Origin: JACDAN01 sp963801855
GTDB taxonomy: Bacteria; Actinomycetota; Thermoleophilia; Gaiellales; Gaiellaceae
Length of the DNA stretch: 64,000 nt
Direction of reading: 5' to 3'
Assembly (NCBI GenBank): GCA_963801855.1
Contig: CAWDGK010000001.1
Location: forward strand, 248,001-312,000
Positions 33,238 to 41,694 of this stretch are shown here, in pieces. Made by a program: the position numbers and the translations under genes. Numbering within the stretch: position 1 is the first letter of the stretch; each line of letters starts with the position of its first letter. Below the pieces are notes generated by a model, which was not told where the DNA came from, did no database searches, and saw only the letters and a program-made list of their open reading frames with translations.

Positions 33238-34362
33238 ATGGAGACGATCTCTCTCGCCCGCGGGGTTCCGGCGCCCGAGTGCGTGCCGGTCGAGGAGCTT
33301 GCGGAGTGCGCCCGCGCTGCGCTCGCGAGGGACGGTGCGACGATCCTCTCCTATGGCCCTGCCGGCGGCTATGCGCCCCTACGGAGCTGGATCGCAGAGG
33401 AGCACGGCGTCGCCGAGCAGAGGGTGATCCTCACGAACGGCTCGCTTCAGGGCTTCGCGCTCCTCGCCCAGGTGCTGGCAGGCAGCGGAGAGCGCGTCCT
33501 CGTCGAGGCTCCCACGTACGACCGGCCGTTGAAGATCCTGGGCTCGCTCGGGGCGCAGGTCGTCCCGATCCGCTGCGACGACCAGGGGCTCGACCTGGAC
33601 GCGCTCGAGGCGGAGTTGCGCCGCGGCGCGAAGCCCGCGTTCCTCTATGTGATCCCGACCTTCCAGAACCCGAGCGGCCGCACGCTGTCGGCCGAGCGCC
33701 GCAAGAGGCTCGTCGCGCTCGCGGTGGAGCACGACCTCCTCGTTTTCGAGGACGATCCCTACGGCGCCGTGCGGTTCGAGGGCGAGGCTCAGCCGACGCT
33801 CTTCGAGCTCGAGCCGGGCGGCCGCATCGCCTACTCGTCCTCGTACTCCAAGACCGTTGCGCCCGGAATGAGGGTCGGGTACCTCGTCCTGCCCGACCGG
33901 CTCGCGAGGGCCGTCGAGTCGGCGGCCGCGTCGACGTACATCACGCCCGCGCTCCTCTCGCAGGCGACGGTGCACGAGTTCCTGCAGCGCGGCCACCTCG
34001 AAGCGAACCTCGAGCGCGTCCGCGCACTGCTGGGCGCTCGCAGAGACGCGCTGCTCGTCGCGCTGGACGAGCAGCTCTCGGGGACCGGGGCGCGCTGGAA
34101 CCGGCCGGAAGGCGGCTACTTCCTCTGGCTCGACCTGCCCGAAGGCCGGAACGCGCGAGCGCTGCTCCACGAAGCGGCTCAGCACGGCGTCTCGTTCGTC
34201 GCGGGGCCCGATTTCTACCCCTGGGCCGGTGGCGGGCGCAGTTCCGCCCGCCTCGCGTACAGCTTTGCGTCGCCGGAGCAGCTAGGCGAGGCGGTCAGGC
34301 GTCTGGCCGCCCTCGTGGCTTCACCGTCGGCGGTAGCACTGCGACACCAGCACGCGGCCTAG
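33238..34362 (+). CDS. PLP-dependent aminotransferase, class I/II (2-aminoadipate transaminase-like)
   Basis: 374 residues, fold type I. GPAGGYAPLRSWIAEEHG, VILTNGSLQGFALLAQVL, PTFQNPSGRTLS (substrate/PLP contact), FEDDPYGAVRFEG, and the PLP-lysine segment SSSYSKTVAPGMRVGYLV. This is the aminotransferase half of MocR-type regulators without the GntR HTH. Probably an aromatic or aminoadipate transaminase; substrate inferred only. Confidence 0.9.
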   Translation: METISLARGVPAPECVPVEELAECARAALARDGATILSYGPAGGYAPLRSWIAEEHGVAEQRVILTNGSLQGFALLAQVLAGSGERVLVEAPTYDRPLKILGSLGAQVVPIRCDDQGLDLDALEAELRRGAKPAFLYVIPTFQNPSGRTLSAERRKRLVALAVEHDLLVFEDDPYGAVRFEGEAQPTLFELEPGGRIAYSSSYSKTVAPGMRVGYLVLPDRLARAVESAAASTYITPALLSQATVHEFLQRGHLEANLERVRALLGARRDALLVALDEQLSGTGARWNRPEGGYFLWLDLPEGRNARALLHEAAQHGVSFVAGPDFYPWAGGGRSSARLAYSFASPEQLGEAVRRLAALVASPSAVALRHQHAA

Positions 34363-34398
34363 GACTCCGAGCACCAGCAGGGCGTCGAGTGCCGGGTG

Positions 34399-34581
34399 CT
34401 AGGCCGTGACTCGGTCGAGCGCGAAATCCTGACGCGGCACGAGCCGAGGCTGCTGCGGGGGCTGCAGGGTGCGTGGCTTTGCCGGCCGGAACGTTGGACA
34501 GGGGGAGTCCAGGGGGAGAGCGCAAAGTCCCGCCCTACGGAAATAGCAGTCCTCACAGCTTGCCTCGGCTCGTTTGCTCAT
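34399..34581 (-). CDS. Small four-cysteine protein
   Basis: 60 residues: MSKRAEASCEDCYFRRAGLC, ALPLDSPCPTFRPAKP, then a proline-rich QPPQQPRLVPRQD tail. The spacing C-x2-C-x7-C-x7-C suggests a small zinc site. GAGGAGG lies a little far upstream of the ATG. It occupies the otherwise gene-free 355-bp gap between the aminotransferase and protease genes. I believe similar short proteins occur in related actinobacteria but can give no function. Confidence 0.55.
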   Translation of the reverse strand: MSKRAEASCEDCYFRRAGLCALPLDSPCPTFRPAKPRTLQPPQQPRLVPRQDFALDRVTA

Positions 34582-34684
34582 TGCCGCGTTTGATCCTCCT
34601 CAGAAAAGCCGGTCCGAGCGGTGATCTTGGGACCTGTGCCGGCTAGGCGCAAGAGGGGCAGGCACGAAAACCCTGCAATTTCCG

Positions 34685-34702
34685 GCCGGTGTGGAAACCG
34701 GC
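34685..34702 (-). terminator. Short hairpin downstream of the PDZ protease gene
   Basis: GCCGGT-GTGGAA-ACCGGC lies 15-33 bp after the stop codon of the minus-strand protease gene. On the minus strand it is followed by GAAATTGCAGGGTTTT, so the U-rich part is distant. Weak terminator candidate. Confidence 0.4.
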
Positions 34703-34717
34703 GAAATCCTGGGACTT

Positions 34718-35728
34718 TTATGCTTTTCGCGGAAGCGTTGCCAGTACACGCAACGCCTGTTGAAAACTGTCCACAGGGATGATGCGGAGTCCCTCGGCGT
34801 GGCGCCGCGCCTCGGCTGCGTTATCCCCAGGCACGAGGAAGGCATCCATGCCGGAACGGCGCGCGGCAATCGTCTTCTGCTTGATGCCGCCGACCTTGGC
34901 GACCGTGCCGTCCAGGAAGATCTCACCGCTGGCCGCAAGGCGATTGCCGCGGTCGACGTCCCGGCCGAGCTCCTCCATCACGTCGAGCGCGAACGCGAGC
35001 CCGGCCGATGGTCCGCCGACCTGACCGAGGTCGATCTTCACGTCGACCGGAAGCCGGACGACGTCGAACACGTCGGCAACGGAGATTCCGACGAACGCTC
35101 GTCCTGGGCGGCGTGGATCCGCGGCGGTCCTGAGTACGACGTCCTGGCGCTTGCCGTCTCGTTCGACGACGAACCTGACTCTCTGTCCGGGCTTCTTCTT
35201 GCCGAGGGTCTCGGTGACATCGTCCGAGCTCCGAACAGGCTGTCCGTCGACCGAACGGATCCAGTCGCAGCCGCGCAACTTTCCCGACGCCGGGTAACCG
35301 TCGAACGTGCCTTCGACCTGGACTCCCATCCGGCGAGTCGGCACGCGGAGGTCGAGCGCCCGCAAAGCGACGGCAGTGGCGTACTCCTGGCTGCGCTTCA
35401 TGGCGGCGAGCTCGCAGCGGCGATGCGCCCCCTCGTCCTCTCCCTCTGCAAGCACGCTCGTCGCCGGCTCGAGCGTCGCCCCCTCGTAGAGCCCGGGAAA
35501 CATCTTCTCGAGGAGAGAGGCCTTCCGTACGTCGACGGCGACGTAGTGGATCCCCCCGCCGTTCGCATCCGGTTTCTCCCCCTCCACCTCAACCCGCTGC
35601 GCGAGGGGGCGCGCCTCGTCCGGGAGGAAGATGTACCGGTCCGACGGCGCGACGTAGAGCACGGCGACGACGACCAGGAGGACGAAGCCGGCGCCGATGA
35701 GCCACGCCGGCCAGGGAACTCGTTTCAC
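34718..35728 (-). CDS. Membrane-anchored PDZ/Lon-type serine protease (YlbL family)
   Basis: 336 residues: one N-terminal membrane helix (WLIGAGFVLLVVVAVLYV), a PDZ domain at about 150-220 (MGVQVEGTFDGYPASGKLRGCDWIRSVDGQPV), then a Lon-like proteolytic domain with Ser in GQVGGPSAGLAFALDVME and Lys in GIKQKTIAARRSG, the Ser-Lys dyad. YlbL-type proteins are surface-facing proteases in Gram-positive bacteria. Confidence 0.92.
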   Translation of the reverse strand: MKRVPWPAWLIGAGFVLLVVVAVLYVAPSDRYIFLPDEARPLAQRVEVEGEKPDANGGGIHYVAVDVRKASLLEKMFPGLYEGATLEPATSVLAEGEDEGAHRRCELAAMKRSQEYATAVALRALDLRVPTRRMGVQVEGTFDGYPASGKLRGCDWIRSVDGQPVRSSDDVTETLGKKKPGQRVRFVVERDGKRQDVVLRTAADPRRPGRAFVGISVADVFDVVRLPVDVKIDLGQVGGPSAGLAFALDVMEELGRDVDRGNRLAASGEIFLDGTVAKVGGIKQKTIAARRSGMDAFLVPGDNAAEARRHAEGLRIIPVDSFQQALRVLATLPRKA

Positions 35729-35756
35729 GCGCTCAGGATAGGGCTACGGGGTCAGG

Positions 35757-36500
35757 TCAGAGCAGGCTGCGGACCAGGCCGCCGTCGACGGCGATCACGG
35801 TGCCGGTCACGTAGGAGGCGGCGTCGGAGGCCAGGAAGCAGACGGCGGACGCAATCTCCGCGGGACGACCGAGCCGGCGCAGCGGGATCGGCTTCAGGTC
35901 ATCCTCGCTCGGCCCGTCCGGATAGACCTCCGCGAGCCGCGCGGTGTCGATCCGGCCGGGGGCGATGGTGTTGACCGTGATCCCCTCGGGGCCGACCTCG
36001 CGAGCGAGGGACTTGGCCCAGCCGACGACTCCGGGGCGTACGGCGTTCGAAAGGGCGAGGTTGTCGGCAGGCTCCTTGACCGTCGACGACTCGATGTTGA
36101 TCACCCGGCCGGCCTTGCTCTCGCGGAGGTGCGGGAGACAGAGGTTCGTCAGGCGGACCGCAGAGGTGAGGAGGAGCGCCACGGCGGCCTCCAGCGACTC
36201 GTCGTCGATCTCGAGCGCCGAGCCGCGGGGCGGCCCGCCGCTGTTGTTGACGAGGACGTCGATCCCGCCGAAGGCGTCCACGGTGCGAGCAACGAGCCGC
36301 TCGCAGTCCTGCGGGTTCGTGACGTCTCCCTGCACCGACAGCGCGCCGATGCGCTCGGCCTCTGTCTCGAGCACCTTCCGGCGGCGCGCGAACATCGCGA
36401 CGTTCATCCCCTCGGCCGCAAAGGCCTCGGCGATGGCGAGCCCGATCCCCTGCGACGCGCCGCAGACGATCGCAGTGCGGCCGGTCAGGCCAAGATCCAC
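35757..36500 (-). CDS. SDR-family protein without the usual Tyr-x3-Lys
   Basis: 247 residues. The cofactor loop TAIVCGASQGIGLAIAEAFAAEG and NNSGG are intact, as is the C-terminal GTVIAVDGG. The catalytic stretch reads LSNAVRPGVVGWAKSLA; compared with the normal YSASKAAVEG the Tyr is Ser and the Lys is Arg. A subgroup of 3-oxoacyl-ACP-reductase-like proteins shares this. The classical SDR mechanism therefore cannot operate unchanged. Its start overlaps the upstream zinc-ribbon gene by 16 bp. Confidence 0.85.
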   Translation of the reverse strand: MDLGLTGRTAIVCGASQGIGLAIAEAFAAEGMNVAMFARRRKVLETEAERIGALSVQGDVTNPQDCERLVARTVDAFGGIDVLVNNSGGPPRGSALEIDDESLEAAVALLLTSAVRLTNLCLPHLRESKAGRVINIESSTVKEPADNLALSNAVRPGVVGWAKSLAREVGPEGITVNTIAPGRIDTARLAEVYPDGPSEDDLKPIPLRRLGRPAEIASAVCFLASDAASYVTGTVIAVDGGLVRSLL

Positions 36501-36655
36501 AGCGCCAGCACCGTGAGAGGGAGGAGGAGGGCGAGCCCTCCACCGACCAGGTAGGGCGAGACCGACAGCCCGCGCTGCTCCCCGTGCGGCCAGAACTGAC
36601 GGCTCCCCTTGCTGCCCCAGCAGTCAGTGCATACGCCCTGGACGGTTTTGGACAT
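36485..36655 (-). CDS. Small zinc-ribbon membrane protein (start uncertain)
   Basis: From ATG 36655: MSKTVQGVCTDCWGSKGSRQ, then one C-terminal helix VGGGLALLLPLTVLALWIL. Immediately upstream in frame is SSACPHCGR, so CPHC plus CTDC would make a complete zinc ribbon; however, no ATG, GTG or TTG is found close upstream, so the start is hidden by an indel, uses a rare codon, or lies further left of the Arg/Pro-rich stretch. Co-transcribed with the SDR gene. Confidence 0.55.
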   Translation of the reverse strand: MSKTVQGVCTDCWGSKGSRQFWPHGEQRGLSVSPYLVGGGLALLLPLTVLALWILA

Positions 36656-36970
36656 GCGCCCGCAATGCGGGCAGGCCGACGACGGCGCGAGCGCGAGCCG
36701 TACGCCGCTAGGGGAAGCCCAGCCCGGCGGCGGGCCCCGGCGCCTCCGCGGGCGGCGCCTGTGGGCGGCGCCCGCTCGAGGGACTGTCCCTCGAGCTCGG
36801 CTCGGAGGGCCATGTCGTCTGTGTCGAAGCTGTGTCATCTCTGTGCCTTCGGTGTGAGGCGGGTGGCTGCTCGAAGCATTGGACGCCATGATTGCTGCGC
36901 TCGATGCAGCGCTGCATCCTCTTCGGTCCACAATCGGGCCGGTCGACGGGTTGCCGGCCCCTGCGCGGCG
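36656..36970. other. Intergenic stretch with inverted repeats
   Basis: 315 bp without a convincing complete gene; its first part may encode the missing N-terminus of the zinc-ribbon protein. It holds CTCGAGGGAC-T-GTCCCTCGAG (36775-36795), nested GGCGCC palindromes at about 36740-36775, and a perfect 16-bp palindrome GATGCAGCGCTGCATC (36903-36918) upstream of the SDR unit and behind the mdh gene end. Confidence 0.5.
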
Positions 36971-37894
36971 CTAGGCAGAGAGGACGCCGACGACCTCACG
37001 GACGGCCTCGGCCGACGCCTTCAGCTGCTCCTGCTCCTCGTCGGAGAGCTCGAGCTCGACGATCTCCTCGATCCCCTCTGCGCCGAGCTTCACCGGCACG
37101 CCCATGTACAGGTCCTCGATTCCGTACTCGCCCTCGAGGAACGCGGTGACGGGGAGGACGCGCTTCTCATCCAGCATGATCGAGTCGACCATCTGAGCGG
37201 CTGCCGCGCCGGGCGCGTACCACGCCGACGTTCCGAGGAGCTTGACGAGCTCGCCGCCTCCCTTGGCAGTCCGCTCGACCATCTGCTGGATCTGGTCCTC
37301 GGGGACGAGCTTTCGCAGCGGGACTCCACCGACGGTCGTATGCGAGACGACCGAGACCATCTGGTCGCCGTGCCCGCCGAGCACCATCGCGGTCACGTCC
37401 TTCACCGAGGCGCCGGCCGCCTGCGCGATGAAGGTGGAGAAGCGGGCGGTGTCGAGGATGCCCGCCATTCCGAAAACGCGGTTCTTCGGCCATCCGGACG
37501 CGTTCTTGGCGACATGGCACATCGCGTCGAGCGGGTTCGAGACGATGATCAGGATCGCCTCGGGCGACTGGGCGATCACCTGCTGGGTCACCGAGCCGAC
37601 GATCTTCTCGTTCGTCGCGACGAGGTCGTCGCGGCTCATGTCGCCCGTCCGCGGGACCCCGGCGGTGATGACGACCACGTCGGAGCCGGCCGTGATCTCG
37701 TACTCGGTCGAGCCGGTCACGCGAGGCTCGTAGCCGAGGACGGCGGCGGCCTGGTCGATGTCGAGCGCCTTCCCCTCGGCAACTCCCTCTTTGATGTCGA
37801 CGAGCGCGATGTCGCAGTAGTCGCCCCGCGCCAGCTCCTGCGCGCAGGTTGCCCCGACGTTTCCCGCGCCGACGATCGTGACTTTCCTACGCAA
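36971..37894 (-). CDS. mdh: Malate dehydrogenase (LDH-like type)
   Basis: 307 residues. NAD-binding VTIVGAGNVGATCAQEL, Asp in LVDIKEG for NAD preference, GVPRTGDMSRDDLVATNEKI carrying the substrate-specificity Arg residues, ILDTARFSTFIAQ, and catalytic His in VLGGHGDQMV. TTG start at 37894 overlaps the icd stop by eight bases, so icd and mdh are one operon. Confidence 0.95.
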   Translation of the reverse strand: MRRKVTIVGAGNVGATCAQELARGDYCDIALVDIKEGVAEGKALDIDQAAAVLGYEPRVTGSTEYEITAGSDVVVITAGVPRTGDMSRDDLVATNEKIVGSVTQQVIAQSPEAILIIVSNPLDAMCHVAKNASGWPKNRVFGMAGILDTARFSTFIAQAAGASVKDVTAMVLGGHGDQMVSVVSHTTVGGVPLRKLVPEDQIQQMVERTAKGGGELVKLLGTSAWYAPGAAAAQMVDSIMLDEKRVLPVTAFLEGEYGIEDLYMGVPVKLGAEGIEEIVELELSDEEQEQLKASAEAVREVVGVLSA

Positions 37895-38981
37895 CGGGAA
37901 CTCCGAGCTTGTCGATGATCGCGTCGGCGACCTCGCTCGTCCCGACGGCGGTCGGATCGTCGCGTGTCGGCTTCATGTCGTAGGTGACGCTCTTTCCCTC
38001 TCGGATCACGTCGGCGATCGCGCTCTCGACGCGCTCGGCCGCGTCGTCCTCTTCGAGGTAGCGGAGCATCATCACGCCGGAGAGCATCTGGGCCATCGGG
38101 TTCACCTTGTTCTGGCCCGCGTACTTCGGCGCCGACCCGTGCGTGGGCTCGAAGATCGCCGCCTTCTCCCCGAAGTTGCCGCCCGGCGCCATGCCCAGGC
38201 CGCCGATCATTCCGGCGCAGAGGTCGGAGACGATGTCACCGTAGAGGTTCGGGCAGACGAGGACGTCGTACTCCTCCGGCCGCTGGACGAGCTGCATGCA
38301 CATGTTGTCCACGATCCGCTCGTCGAACTCGATGTCGCTGTTCTCGGCGGCCACTTCCTGTGCGACCCGCAGATAGAGCCCGTCCGTGAACTTCATGATG
38401 TTGGCCTTGTGGACGGCGGTGACCTTGCGCCGGCCGTTGCGGCGCGCATGGTCGAACGCGAACTGGACGATCCGGCGGGTGCCGGTGACCGACAGGGGCT
38501 TGATCGAGATTCCGGCGTCGGCGTGACGAAGCTTTCCCCCGTGGCCCTCGATCCAGGCGATCAGCTCGTCGGCGTCGTCGGTGCCCTGCTCGTACTCGAT
38601 GCCGGCGTAGAGGTCCTCCGTGTTCTCTCGGATGATCACGAGGTCGACGCTCTCGAACCGCGACCGGACCCCCTCGTAGCTCTTGCACGGCCGTACCTGC
38701 CCGTAGAGGTCGAGTGCCTTGCGGAGGCCCACGTTCACGGAGCGGAACCCGCCGCCGACGGGCGTCGTGATCGGCCCCTTGAGAGCCACTCCCGTTTCGC
38801 TGATCGCGTCGAGGACGTGCTGGGGCAGCGGGTCGCCGTCGTTCTGCTCCATGACGTCGGTTCCGGCGTGCTGAACGTCCCATTCGAACTCGACGCCGGT
38901 CGCCTCGAGCACCCGTCGGGTCGCCTCCGTGAGCTCCGGGCCGATGCCGTCGCCGGGGATGAGCGTGACGCGGTGAGCCAT
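37887..38981 (-). CDS. icd: Isocitrate dehydrogenase (NAD-type, isocitrate/isopropylmalate family)
   Basis: 364 residues. VTLIPGDGIGPELTEA start; VRPCKSYEGVRSRFESVDLVIIRENTEDLYAGIEYE has the substrate Arg residues and the Glu-Asn-Thr-Glu typical of NAD-linked ICDH rather than LeuB; YGDIVSDLCAGMIGGLG has the metal-binding Asp; EPTHGSAPKYAGQ. Divergent from citrate synthase with 55 bp between starts. Confidence 0.9.
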   Translation of the reverse strand: MAHRVTLIPGDGIGPELTEATRRVLEATGVEFEWDVQHAGTDVMEQNDGDPLPQHVLDAISETGVALKGPITTPVGGGFRSVNVGLRKALDLYGQVRPCKSYEGVRSRFESVDLVIIRENTEDLYAGIEYEQGTDDADELIAWIEGHGGKLRHADAGISIKPLSVTGTRRIVQFAFDHARRNGRRKVTAVHKANIMKFTDGLYLRVAQEVAAENSDIEFDERIVDNMCMQLVQRPEEYDVLVCPNLYGDIVSDLCAGMIGGLGMAPGGNFGEKAAIFEPTHGSAPKYAGQNKVNPMAQMLSGVMMLRYLEEDDAAERVESAIADVIREGKSVTYDMKPTRDDPTAVGTSEVADAIIDKLGVPVA

Positions 38982-39036
38982 GCGGCGGCGACTCTACCGA
39001 TTCGCCAACGGCTTATCGGGGTACATTCTGCGGCCG

Positions 39037-40116
39037 ATGAGTGAGTTCAAGCCAGGTCTCGAGGGCGTCGTCGCCATCCAGACGGAGATCGCGGAGCCCG
39101 ACAGGGAGGGCGGCGCTCTCCGCTACCGCGGGGTCAACATCGAAGAACTCGTCGGGAACCTCCCCTACGAGAAGGTCTGGGGCCTGCTCGTCGATGGCAA
39201 TCCCGAGCCGGGCATGCCCGAGCCCGAGGCCTATGAGCCCAAGCATCTGAGTGGCAACGCACCCGCCGACCTCCAGGCGGAGACGGCTCACCTATCGAGC
39301 GAGTGGAAGCTGAAGAAGCTCGTCGACATCGACGAGGAGGAGGCCCGCGACGATCTCGCCCGCCTCTCCGCGCAGATGATGTCGATCGTCTCCAAGTCTG
39401 CAGCGGTCGGTGCCGGCCGAAAGCCCGCCGCAGACGACGTGGTCGAGCAGGGAGAGACGGCCGCTGAGAGGTTCCTCCTCCGCTGGCGAGGCGAGGCGAA
39501 CCCCGACCACGCGAAGGCGATCGACACCTACTGGATCTGCACGGCCGAGCACGGCCTGAACGCTTCGACCTTCACCGCGCGGATCACGGCGTCCACCGGA
39601 GCCGACTGCGGCGCGGCGATGTCGGCCGCCGTCGGCGCGCTCAGCGGCCCGCTGCACGGTGGGGCGCCGGCCCGAGTGCTGCCGATGCTCGACGAAGTGG
39701 CGCGAACGGGCGATCCCCGGGGCTACGTCAAGAGCCTGCTCGACAGCCACGGAAGGATCATGGGGTTCGGTCACCGGATCTACCGGGCCGAGGACCCTCG
39801 CTCGCAGATCCTCAAGAGAACGGCTCAGGAGATCGGCTCTCCCCGTCTCGAGGTGGCCGAGGCGCTCGAGGAGGCGGCGCTCGCCGAGCTCCACGAGCGG
39901 AAGCCCGACTACGTCATCGCGACGAATGTCGAGTTCTATTCGGCCGTCTTGCTCGACGCCGCCGAGGTTCCGCCGGACCTGACGCCGGCGATGTTCGGCT
40001 GCGCCCGGGTCGCCGGATGGTCTGCGCACATCCTCGAGGAGAGGCGCACGGGCCGGCTCATCCGCCCGTCCGCTCAGTACGTCGGGCCGGCGCCGCGGTC
40101 GCTCTCCACTGTCTGA
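39037..40116 (+). CDS. gltA: Citrate synthase
   Basis: 359 residues. Begins MSEFKPGLEGVVAIQTEIAE, then LRYRGVNIEELV. Active-site residues: His in TAEHGLNASTFTARITAST, His in GFGHRIYRAEDPRS, Asp region in TNVEFYSAVLLDAAEVPPDLTPAMFGCARVAGWSAHILEE. Condenses acetyl-CoA and oxaloacetate. A -10-like TACATT (39022-39027) lies 9 bp before the ATG, suggesting a very short leader or leaderless mRNA. Confidence 0.95.
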   Translation: MSEFKPGLEGVVAIQTEIAEPDREGGALRYRGVNIEELVGNLPYEKVWGLLVDGNPEPGMPEPEAYEPKHLSGNAPADLQAETAHLSSEWKLKKLVDIDEEEARDDLARLSAQMMSIVSKSAAVGAGRKPAADDVVEQGETAAERFLLRWRGEANPDHAKAIDTYWICTAEHGLNASTFTARITASTGADCGAAMSAAVGALSGPLHGGAPARVLPMLDEVARTGDPRGYVKSLLDSHGRIMGFGHRIYRAEDPRSQILKRTAQEIGSPRLEVAEALEEAALAELHERKPDYVIATNVEFYSAVLLDAAEVPPDLTPAMFGCARVAGWSAHILEERRTGRLIRPSAQYVGPAPRSLSTV

Positions 40117-40183
40117 TCTCGGAACAGCCGCGAGCGAGGCGGCCGCGCTGGCCGAACGCGGTGCCGAGCGCGAGCTCGCCGAG

Positions 40184-40615
40184 ATGCGCACGAAGTGGCA
40201 GGACGAGATCGAGGGCGCCGCGAGGAGCGAGGACTTCCGCGACCGGGCGCTCGCCTACCGTGCGATCGGGCAGTTTCGCTACCGGCAGAAGCTCGAGCTC
40301 CTGCGGCGCGGCCTCGAGGATCAGAGCCCGGCGAGCCGCGGCTCCGCCTTGCTCTCGCTGGAGCTTCTCTCGCGCGACCATCCGGGCGACGTCAACGCCG
40401 ACCGGTCGCTCCTGCACAACCTCGCGGCCCACGACTCGAACGCGGCCGTGCGGCGGCTCGCGATCCTCGTCCTCAAGAACGGCTCGGCGCATCGGGACAC
40501 GATCACGATGCTCGAGGGGATCGCCGAGGACGACGAGCACGACAAGGAGCTCCGCGAGACGGCCAAACGGGCCGCCGCGGCGCTGACGAAGAAGGGCCGC
40601 GCGAAAGCGAACTAG
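40184..40615 (+). CDS. HEAT-repeat-like helical protein
   Basis: 143 residues from ATG 40184. Alternating helices such as RDRALAYRAIGQFRYRQKLELLRRG, SRGSALLSLELLSRDH and SNAAVRRLAILVLKNG resemble HEAT/armadillo repeats, followed by a Lys-rich tail. The frame is open further upstream (SDLGTAASEAAALAERGAER) to CTG 40109, which overlaps the end of the citrate synthase gene, so the true start may be there. Function unknown; probably co-transcribed with citrate synthase. Confidence 0.7.
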   Translation: MRTKWQDEIEGAARSEDFRDRALAYRAIGQFRYRQKLELLRRGLEDQSPASRGSALLSLELLSRDHPGDVNADRSLLHNLAAHDSNAAVRRLAILVLKNGSAHRDTITMLEGIAEDDEHDKELRETAKRAAAALTKKGRAKAN

Positions 40616-40620
40616 CTAGA

Positions 40621-40795
40621 TCAGGCGGCGCAGGGACAGACCGGCTGCCGCAGCGTCTTGCCGCACCCGGCGCAGATCCGCTCGTTCTTGCGCCACTCGA
40701 GCATCTTCTTCTCGATCCCGGCCTTCATCATCAGGACGCCGACGCCCAGTGCTCGAGAGGAGGACGAGAGTGGTTTCCGGTGAGAGCTCGTTCAT
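40621..40795 (-). CDS. Small zinc-ribbon membrane protein, one-base frameshift
   Basis: ATG 40795 overlaps the stop of the upstream recombinase gene (ATGA). Read: MNELSPETTLVLL, then after dropping one base near 40755 ALGVGVLMMKAGIEKKMLEW, then RKNERICAGCGKTLRQPVCP and CAA. It would be about 57 residues: one membrane helix, a charged stalk and a C-terminal CxxC...CxC zinc ribbon. The same general design (zinc ribbon plus helix) occurs at 36485-36655. Confidence 0.55.
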
Positions 40796-41694
40796 CGCTT
40801 TGTCCTTCGTCTCGCGTGAGGGTGGGCCTGGAAGTACAACTCCCGACGCCGCCGATCGGATACGTGCGTGTACAGCTCGGTGGTGGCCAGATCGGCATGT
40901 CCGAGCATTTCCTGAACGCTTCGGAGATCGGCTCCTCCCTCGAGCAGGTGCGTCGCGAACGAGTGACGGAGGAGATGGGGGTGGACCCGCTCGGGCTCGA
41001 GGCCTGCCTTCGCGGCGAGCTTCCGCAGGATCAGGAATGCGCCCGCCCGCGTCAGCGGCCCGCCCTGGGCGTTGAGGAACAGCTCGGGGCGGTGGCGGCG
41101 ATCGAGGTGGGGCCGGCCGCGTCCGAGGTAGCGGCGAAGCGCCTCGACGGCCTGGCGCCCGACCGGCACGACCCGCTCCTTGTTGCCCTTGCCGATCGTT
41201 CGAACGAGGCGCTGGTCGAGGTCGACGCCACCCTTTTCGAGCCCGAGCGCCTCGCCGACTCGCAGGCCCGCGCCGTAGAGCAGCTCGACGAGTGCGCAGT
41301 CGCGAAGGGCGCGTGGAGTCGTCCCGGCGGCGGCGTCGATGAGCCGCTCGGCCTCGGCCGGCGACAGGGTTCTCGGTAGGCGTCGGATGCGCCGCGGAAG
41401 CTCGAGCTCGGCCGCCGGGTTGGAGTCGGCCGCCCCGATCAGGACGAGGTGGCGGAAGAACGAGCGCAGCGAAGCAACCCGTCTTGCGATCGTCGCGCCG
41501 GACAGGCCGGCGGCGCGGAGGTCGGCGAGGTAGCGCTCGAGCTCCTCTCGATCGACCGAGGCGGGCGAGCGGCCGAGCCAGTCGGCCAGGGTGTCGAGAT
41601 CGCGGCGGTAGGCCTCGACCGTGCGGGGCGCGAGGCGCGCCGCCGAGAGCGCGAGGAACCCCTCGAGCTCAGGATCGCGGATGCGCTCGGTCAT
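40792..41694 (-). CDS. xerD: Tyrosine recombinase XerD-like
   Basis: 300 residues. An N-terminal SAM-like core-binding domain (LEGFLALSAARLAPRTVEAYRRDL) and a C-terminal catalytic domain with Arg in YGAGLRVGEALGL, Lys in GKGNKERVVP, His-x2-Arg in HPHLLRHSFATHLLEGGADLRSVQEMLGH, and Tyr in TTELYTHV. Size and motifs fit the dif-site recombinases. Its start overlaps the end of the second recombinase gene by 26 bp. Confidence 0.9.
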   Translation of the reverse strand: MTERIRDPELEGFLALSAARLAPRTVEAYRRDLDTLADWLGRSPASVDREELERYLADLRAAGLSGATIARRVASLRSFFRHLVLIGAADSNPAAELELPRRIRRLPRTLSPAEAERLIDAAAGTTPRALRDCALVELLYGAGLRVGEALGLEKGGVDLDQRLVRTIGKGNKERVVPVGRQAVEALRRYLGRGRPHLDRRHRPELFLNAQGGPLTRAGAFLILRKLAAKAGLEPERVHPHLLRHSFATHLLEGGADLRSVQEMLGHADLATTELYTHVSDRRRRELYFQAHPHARRRTKR

